A stretch of 64,000 nucleotides of DNA from Zopfochytrium polystomum. Lineage: Eukaryota; Chytridiomycota; Chytridiomycetes; Chytridiales; Chytridiaceae. Each line of letters opens with the position of its first letter. The first letter of the stretch is position 1. Location: the NCBI GenBank assembly GCA_025765615.1, contig JAIVFJ010000008.1, positions 1 to 64,000 on the forward strand. Direction: 5' to 3'. Shown piece by piece: positions 57,085 through 64,000 of the stretch. The notes below the pieces were generated by a model. The model was not told where the DNA came from and searched no databases. It was given only the letters and a program-made list of their open reading frames with translations. The position numbers and the translations under genes were made by a program.

Positions 57085-57861
57085 TCAGCGCTCGCCTGAG
57101 CCGGAGCCGCCGCCGCCGCCGCCGCCTCCACCGGCACGCGGGAACCCAGACCGCCGCAGCTTGTCTTCCACGGCGGTGATCGCTCGCTTGAACTTTGCTT
57201 CGTAGAGTTGCTTTTGGGGGGGTATTTATTTGTTTTTTTGGGGGCGGGGGGGGAAGCCGTTGTGTTTTGCTTGCGTCAAACTCACCGTCGCCGTCGCCCT
57301 GCTTCGTGCGCTCCACACAACCCCCAACCCAACCCCACCAACGCGTACCGCAGATGAACTTTGGAAAAAGATGTTTTGTTCCAGCCGCGTTGCGGCCTCC
57401 ATGATCCTTTCGTCCGGGTCGCCGGGCCGTATTCGCTTGAAGAGGGAAAACCTGAGGGGCCGCGCGGAGGAAGCCGGGGGGGGGATACGCGGAGAGAAAG
57501 AGAGTTGAGAGAGTTGGATCGCTCATTGGTAAAGCGGGCCCTGCCGCTCCTTCTGCCTCCCACACAAAACGAAAAATAAAAAAAGGAAAGTATCCTGGAC
57601 TTCTTTGTATTCCCAATCAAACAAACAACCAAAAAAAAAAAAACAAACTCACACCGCGTCCCTCTTTCTCTGCCGGTTGCTTCCCGTCGGGCTCGACCCG
57701 CGCAGCGCACGCCCTTCCCGGTCGGGGTCCGGCCCGACGTTGGCCGGTTCACGGAGCACCACGGCGGGGGTGCTTCCTCCGACGGCGTTGTTGTTGTTGA
57801 CGTTATTGTTGACGTTATTGTTGTCGTTGGTGCTGTTGTGGGTTGTGGCGTCGTCGGTCAT
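57085..57861 (-). CDS. Small KIX-like domain protein
   Basis: Three exons (57861-57653, 57451-57349, 57210-57085) give 145 residues. An Asn-rich, disordered N-terminus (MTDDATTHNSTNDNNNV) and a basic patch (NRQRKRDA) lead into FSLFKRIRPGDPDERIMEAA, RLEQNIFFQSSSA and QLYEAKFKRAITAVEDKL, then a Gly-rich tail. The helical core matches exons 3-4 of the gene at 42475, including a 103-nt exon and a phase-2/phase-0 intron pair at the same residues. The pattern I..A..LE..IF.(Q)S....Y...F..AI..IE.KL resembles KIX domains, as in Mediator subunit Med15. That identification is tentative. A small transcription-linked protein is inferred. Confidence 0.7.
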
Positions 57862-58796
57862 TGCGTAAAGCTTTGTGCCCAACAGAAACGGGGGGATGCG
57901 TCAGGGCAAGGTTGGTCCAAGCTGCAGAATTTATACAAAGTCTTGGATACAGTCTGCGTACCTGCACTTGCACTTGCACCAGTCACTGGCACGAGGTGCG
58001 AGGTCTCTCACTCCTCTCTCACTCACTCACTCACTCACTCACACACACTCACACACACTCACACACACAGACAGACACACACACACACTCTCTCTCTCTC
58101 CCTCTCCCTCGCTCTTTCTCTCCCTGTTACCCATCAAAATCTCTCCCATTTTTTTCTTTTATTCTATTTGTATGTAGGGCATACTTTTGGCAACGAGTGC
58201 AAGACTTCAAGTGCGGGTGCACTTTGCAGTGAACCATTTTCTCCCTCCCCCCACTCGCACCCGGGGCCTTGAGCCCAGAGGCGGTGTTCCGAGGGGGAGG
58301 TAGGGGAGGAAGTTGTGGAGAATTCATAAAGAGATGGGCAGAGAAAGTGAGTTACACTGACGGATGAGAATTCTAACGTAAGAGCGGAAAGAACTAAAAA
58401 TGGACTGACTGTGGGAGGCTCGCTGGGTTCTCTCCCGATTTCGCAATCATTCTGCAATGCAGGGGAGGGTTCTTTTCGGTTCACCCCTAAGCCACTCCGT
58501 TTGTGTTGGATGCCACAAGGACTCAAATCGCAACGGCAGCAACTCTCTCTTTTTCTCATTTCCATTTTTTTTTCTTCTCTTCTTCCTTGCTTCTTGAGGC
58601 GCGAAAACGCGGCTTCGCCCTTTTCGCAATAGACAACAAACCTATCAAAAAAAAAAAAAAAAAGAAAAACGAGGAATTCCGAGTAAGAGAGAAAACACAA
58701 AACGAGCATTAAACTTCCCAGACCCTCTCGCCAACCCACAGAAAGAAGAAAAAAAAAAGAAAAAAAAAGGAAGGGGTCCCGGTATATCCAAATTCA
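57862..58796. other. Intergenic with (CACT)n and (CT)n
   Basis: A (CACT)n/(CACA)n/(CT)n tract at about 58017-58105 and an A17 run near 58648. No supported gene. Confidence 0.6.
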
Positions 58797-61182
58797 TCAC
58801 GCGGCCGACGACCGCTTCTTCTGGAACCACGTGGACCTGCCACCAGTGGCAGGGGCGCTAGCACCGGCTGACCCGCCGGCGGACGACGACGACGAAGACG
58901 GGGCGCCCGACGCGCCGGAGGACGCGGCGGCAGCGGCGGCGACAGCGGCGGCGACGGTAGCTTGTGCGCCGACGGGCATGTCGGGAGCGCCGACGCCAGC
59001 CGCGGCGGCAGCGGCGGCGGCGGCGGCCGCGACGTCGGCCTTGCTCTTGCGCTTGCCGAGAACGCGGCGCTCACCGCCGTTGCCGCCGCTGCTGCTGCCG
59101 TTGCCGCCGCCACTCCGGAAGAAGCCCGTACCGCCGCCGAGGCCGTTCCCGCCTCCGTTTTCTCTTCCAGCGGGCGGTGCTGCGACCGACGCGGGCGCGA
59201 CGGGCTCCGGGGAGGTGGCGGTCGGGGCAGGCGAGCCTGGCGGTGGGGGTTGGTGGAGGTGGTGGGGGAGGGAGTCGGTTTGCGACGGCATTGGGGAAGG
59301 GGCGGCGGCGCCGGGGGTCGGAGAAGGGCCGTCGGGAGCGGACTCTGCGTCCGCGTGATCAGGGGGAAGATCGGCGGCAGGTGCCGCGCTGCCGGCCGCT
59401 GCCCTCATGGCGCGTACGATCGAGCCGCTGTCAAAGCCTGCGCGCTCGTACAGCAAGATGTAGCCAGTGCCGGGGGATGCGCTGTCGCCAAAGTATCGCC
59501 GAAGATCCGTCTCGTCGACGGGCTCGACGGCGTCGTCGTCGAAAAGGAGCCATCGATCGAAAGATTTCACAAGAGTGACGTAGTGGCCATGGTAAGGTCC
59601 GCCACCAATATGAACGATGACTGCATTTAGGTTGTAAAGGCGATCCGAATCCTCCGCGTCGTCGCTCTGTGTTTTTTTTAAATTTTTTTATTGCACAGAT
59701 AGTTACAAAGGTTAATAATTTGGTCAGGCCCACGCTAGCAATAGGCAAGGGCAAAACTCTTACAGTGTTAAATAACTTGAGCTCCATTGGGAAAACAACT
59801 CGATATGCAAGCTTGATGTACCTCTGAAGCTTTTCTTGGTATTTGAACCGCTTCAGGTGGATAAGAAGGATGTTGGGAAGCTTCTTGATCTTCATTCTCT
59901 TGTCGGCTTCCTGTAAGCTGCAGCAATTGTCACAATAGAACTTGTTTTTGGAGCAAAGCGTTTCCGACGTCGAGAAATTCCGAAGGCACGACGTCAACGA
60001 CGAGTGATGTTCAATGTCGACCGACAGATCTAGGAACGTTTCCTCCCTGTTGGTAACCTTCGCACTGCTTTAGTCTTCGACAATCGATAATGGGGGAAAT
60101 CTAACGAAAAAAAGAGGACTGATGATTACCGTTTCGCACGTTCTACATTTTGTTTCATTGGTGAGCTGGCCTTCAAACAAATCGTGTATCCAGCTGGTGA
60201 AAGGAACTGTCAGGCCGAAAAGGTTAACAAATGCGAATTTAAGTTTGAGGCATACTTTGATCTGGGGGTTTTTGTGGGTCGGCACCGGATCGGCGTAGAA
60301 GCTCCAAATACTCTGACTTGTGACGCATGAGTATCTCCGCGATTGCATTAAGTGTGTAGTTGAGAAATTCGTGAGCATCTTGGTCCATCGAGCTCCGAAA
60401 AAGTTCTGCGAAAGGAACCCAAGCACAGTAGCAAGCGGCATTTAACATTGCAGTTGACATATCGCTGAAACATACCGTTTTCCTTCTTCAACCTGTTTAC
60501 GAAATGCAATGGAGCAATGATTCCAGTCCGCTTCTTCTGCTGGCCGATTTTTAAAAACAGGTTTTGAAGGGCCGTAAGAAGGTTCTCTTCGTCCTCCTGC
60601 TTTCCTTTCCCATTTGAAGCTCCGCTGGGTTTAAGTACAGGACTCGTCGGCCGGCCCCTAGGTCCAGCCAGAGTGGCGTGACCGTTGGTTGTGATGGACG
60701 CGGCTACGGCGGACACGTCGTCCTTTGTCCCAGCGGGATCTGCCTTTCCGTTGATGTTGGCGGCAGAATTCGTCAATGACGCGGTTCCAGTCCGGGAGGC
60801 GTCGATCTCTCCGATCGGAAAAGTGTAGTTTTGGATGCACTCGCGGAAAGGACGGCAAAAGTACAAGGCTTGCAAAACGGAGTTGCAGTAGCTGGGGGGG
60901 GGGGGGGGGGGGTCAGTCGATCGCCATGTGAAAAGCTCAGGAGACGGATGCAGACCAAGTGTTTCCGAACTGGGCGCGGGTGATCGCATCACGTTAGAAA
61001 CAAATCAAAACTAAGCCTTGACAACGCAACGACTGTGCTCTTACATTCTCAAAACCGAAGTACCGCTCGTTGTTACTGAGCGAGTTCAGCCATTCGTTCG
61101 AGTTGACCGATTTCGCACCACCGCCACCCTGAGATTTGAGCCCGCGTTAGTGTCTTGCGAAGTGGCGGCGCATGGGTGGGTT

Positions 61183-61222
<40 letters not shown>

Positions 61223-61310
61223 AAGCGGGGGGGAGGGCGCTTGGGGCGGTCGTATGTGTGTGTGGGTGTGATGCACGCACCATGCCCATCCATTTGAGAA
61301 GGGTGGCCAT
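58797..61310 (-). CDS. Ubiquitin carboxyl-terminal hydrolase, USP12/USP46 type
   Basis: Eight exons (61310-61281, 61128-61045, 60969-60956, 60891-60476, 60405-60312, 60194-60131, 60057-59764, 59666-58797) join to 621 residues. The catalytic Cys box is [18 protein letters not shown]; the QQDAHEF-like box is [17 protein letters not shown] and FYCDNCC form the zinc-binding pairs; the His box is [16 protein letters not shown]. It removes ubiquitin from substrates; relatives need WD-repeat partners (WDR48/WDR20 type) for activity. Unlike animal forms it has an about 110-residue Ser/Gly/Asn insert after FRECI and an about 160-residue Ala/Gly/Pro tail with a basic KRKSK patch. Exon 3 is only 14 nt. 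It shares a divergent promoter with CPSF2. Confidence 0.93.
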
Positions 61311-61793
61311 CGTGACGGCGCTGGGTCACCACTTGAGGGCAGGGCTGTGATAGGCGGGCTTGTGCAGGGATGCTCCTGCGATGAGGCACGGATCGCAGGT
61401 CGTCCGTGGGGATTCAGAGACGCCCTTTTTCTCGATTAGATTCGCTGTGAAGTTTGCAACGAGGAAGTCTCGTAGGGAACGCTTACGGGTTATTACGCGT
61501 GGAGGCTCGTCGGGTGGGAGGTACGGTTATTGTGTTGGAGGGTTGTGGCGGTGGTGGTGGTTTCTTGTGAGAGGCTGCGCCTGCGGCTCGCAGATCCCCC
61601 TCTCCGGTTTGTCCGTTTGTGGTGTGACTTTGTGACAGAAGAAGGGAAGTGGAAGAAGAAACAAAAAAAAAAAAAAAAAAAAAAAAAAAAGAAGAAAGAG
61701 ACAAAGACAAATAGGAAGAGAAAAAAAATTAAAAAAAAATAAAAAAAGTCGACAAAAGGCCCAGCTGGCGCCAGTCCGCAGCCCCCCACCGCG
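61311..61793. promoter_or_regulatory. Divergent promoter region between USP and CPSF2 genes
   Basis: 483 bp between two start codons on opposite strands. It contains an about 27-bp A run near 61663-61690 in the leader of CPSF2. No TATA box seen. Confidence 0.55.
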
Positions 61794-64000
61794 ATGACCT
61801 CCTTCGTGCGCTTCATGCCCCTCTCGGGCGCCATGGACGAAGGCCCGCTCTGCTACCTGCTCCAAATCGACGAAGCGAGGATTCTGCTCGACTGCGGCTG
61901 GAGCGACTCGTTCGACGCAAACGCCCTGCGCTTTCTGGCTGGGTGAGGACTGCCGCGCTCGGCCCTCCTGACCCTCTTCGCCTCCATTCCATTCCCCCTC
62001 GCTTCCTTCTACTGACCCGCAGCACTGATCCCCTCTTTGAATCCCCTTACAGCGTTGCAAAGCACGTCGACGCCGTCCTATTGACACACGCCGATCTGGA
62101 CCACCTGGGCGCTTTCCCCTACGCCGTCACAAATCTCGGTCTGTCATGCGTTGCGTACGCGACCGATCCCGTGCGTGATCTTGCGCCACTTTGCCTGCAC
62201 GACGCGCTTCAGTCTAAGCGCGCTGCGGAAGACTTCACCTTGTTCTCGGCCGCAGACGTGGACGCCGCGTTCGATCGAGTCATACCGCTTAAAGTGTCCC
62301 AACCCATGCAGCTGCCAGGTGAAAGAGAAACAGGCCGTTTTCGTTTTGCGGATGGAGAGATTTTCTCCTGACTGGACTATTCAACACAGGAAGCCGATGC
62401 AAAGGTATTTCAGTAACTGCGTACCCGGCCGGGCACAGTCTGGGAGGTGCAATCTGGAAAATTAAAAAGGACACGGACGAGATTATTTATGCTGTAGATT
62501 ACAACCACGCCGGCGAACGGTAAGTCGAATCGTGCCACCGAGGTTTAGCTGGGTCTGATTTGTGAGGCAGACATTTGCAAAAGTCGTCTTTGGGCTTGTT
62601 GACCCGCCCTACTTTATTAATCACCGACGCTTTCAACACACTTAATATTCACAAAGACAAGAGAGGCGAACGCGATGCCATGCTATTCGGTGGGAAACTC
62701 TCTTTTCGTTCTCGGATCCACTAATCGATTCCAATACTACACAGATATCATTCTCCGAACTGCCGCGAACCAAGGGAGCGTGCTGATACCAATCGAGTCC
62801 ACGACACGGTCGATGGAGCTTGCGTATCTGTTGGAGGGGTATTGGGCAGCGAATCCCGACATCACAAAGCTTCCCCTTTTCTTGCTGACGCGGCAAAGCA
62901 AGCGGACTATAACGGTTGCAAAACGAATGCTTGAATGGATGGCTGAAGGCATTACCAGTTTGCTTGCACAAGACCGCAACGTACCGTTTGATTTCAGGTC
63001 CGTTTATATTTCGCTTGCCGGAGTGAATCATGCCTTTTGCCTCTTTCTTTTTTTTAACCTGTTTGATCGATCCCGAATGCAGCCATGTTCGTCTCGTTCA
63101 CCGTCTGGCAGACCTGGAAAGCGTGAATGGGCCAAAGGTCATATTAGCGTCGCTACCGAGCATGGATGTTGGCTTGTCGCGGAGCCTATTTTTAAGCATG
63201 TGCAGAAATCGAAACAACACCGTCTTACTGTGCGACCGAGGTCCACCAAACTCGTTGGCCCAGCACCTTTACAACATTGTCAAACAGCAGCAAGGTCCGA
63301 TTTTCGCCAATTTTGACATATCTGTTCAGGTATTCTTCCAAAATCCACTTGCGCGCTGCGTAACACCTTTTTTCAGGAAAAACGGAGGGTTCCGCTCGAA
63401 GGGGAGGAACTTGACGCATATACGCAGGCGGAGGAACGGCGAAAGAGAGAGCAGGAGGAGGCAGCACAAGCGGCCGCGGCGGCTGCAGAAGACAACGACA
63501 GCGATCTGAGTGATGAGGAAGGAGATGCAAGAGCAGCGGGCGTAAGCAGTGGCCGCCAGATCGGAGGCGACGGCGGAGGAAACACAGGATCATTTGACTT
63601 TTACGTCAAAGACAGTCAGAGGACGTCTGGCTTTTTCAAGCAGTCGCGGATATTCAAGATGTACCCTATAACCGATTTCCGAAGGAAAATGGACGACTAT
63701 GGAGAAGTGATTGATCCAGCTGCTTTTGTTCACTCGGACGCCCGACTGGCGGCTGCTCAAGCGGAACAATCCGAGGAGGTGGGAAAGAGCAAGCTCGTTA
63801 TTATAATTTTCATTACTTTTGCCCGCTTACTGAATCGTATCCACCAGCTGCCTCCGCTCCAGAAGCAAGAGACGAAAATTGAGGACGAGGAAGAGAAGAT
63901 TCCCTCCAAGTACATTACGATGGACATGAATCTTGAAGTTCGCTGCCGACTTCATTTTATCGACTTTGAAGGAAGGGCTGATGGTCGTGCGATTCGCATA
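61794..64000 (+). CDS. CPSF2: Cleavage and polyadenylation specificity factor subunit 2 (CPSF100), partial
   Basis: Eight exons up to the window edge (61794-61942, 62053-62318, 62390-62519, 62571-62689, 62745-62997, 63083-63329, 63377-63778, 63848-64000) give 573 codons in frame; the gene continues to the right. The start [60 protein letters not shown] and [14 protein letters not shown] form the metallo-beta-lactamase half. [19 protein letters not shown] and [15 protein letters not shown] belong to the beta-CASP part. A charged linker ([13 protein letters not shown]...[10 protein letters not shown]) precedes SFDFYVKD and [18 protein letters not shown]100 is the non-catalytic partner of CPSF73 in pre-mRNA 3' cleavage, in the nucleus. 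No frameshift seen. Confidence 0.95.

Noticed and set aside
61147..61389. Lys-rich frames around 61.2 kb
   Set aside because: They are translations of a T/A homopolymer inside intron 1 of the deubiquitinase gene.

Overview
The window looks like nuclear DNA of a fungus, most likely an early-diverging zoosporic (chytrid-like) lineage. Genes are split by many short introns (about 40-120 bp, some up to 400 bp), often with GTGCGT donors. Genic DNA is very GC-rich with long low-complexity coding runs, and telomere-like TTAGGG units occur. The two recognisable housekeeping genes (CPSF2 and a USP12/46-type deubiquitinase) are eukaryotic. Class C receptors with bacterial-type binding domains are known from chytrids and are absent from most higher fungi. 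The lineage is inferred from these traits and was not tested by phylogeny.

The left third (1-18.5 kb) is a repeat-rich accessory region. A degenerate LINE retrotransposon (about 137-6217, minus strand) is bounded on both sides by TTAGGG-type units and abuts a second, 5'-truncated copy of a related LINE. An AT-rich island follows (about 6.8-10.3 kb). It carries an unrecognised gene family, with a second decayed copy at about 13.7-14.7 kb that is split by a SINE with a clear target duplication. Around these lie two copies of a 306-314 bp TG...CA element with 4-bp target duplications, two copies of a short (about 125 bp) element, and several tRNA-derived SINE candidates.

The central part (18.5-40.9 kb) is genic. 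On the minus strand are a secreted conserved fungal protein carrying one apparent frameshift, a 1086-residue class C GPCR with two tandem periplasmic-binding-protein modules, and a secreted serine beta-lactamase-like hydrolase. On the plus strand are an orphan multipass membrane protein, a low-complexity Pro/His/acidic protein, and a mucin-like Ser/Thr/Pro repeat protein. All but one of these genes (the low-complexity protein) look secreted or membrane-bound.

The right part (42-64 kb) holds nuclear and regulatory genes. Two unlinked genes (42.5-45.5 kb and 57.1-57.9 kb) share a KIX-like helical module with an identical 103-nt exon and matching intron phases. There are also a thioredoxin, a 1412-residue disordered protein with a duplicated unrecognised domain, a decayed Tc1-like transposon split by the short element, a USP12/46-type deubiquitinase with a 14-nt micro-exon, and a divergently transcribed CPSF2 gene that runs off the right edge. 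No rRNA gene, convincing functional tRNA gene or CRISPR array was found.
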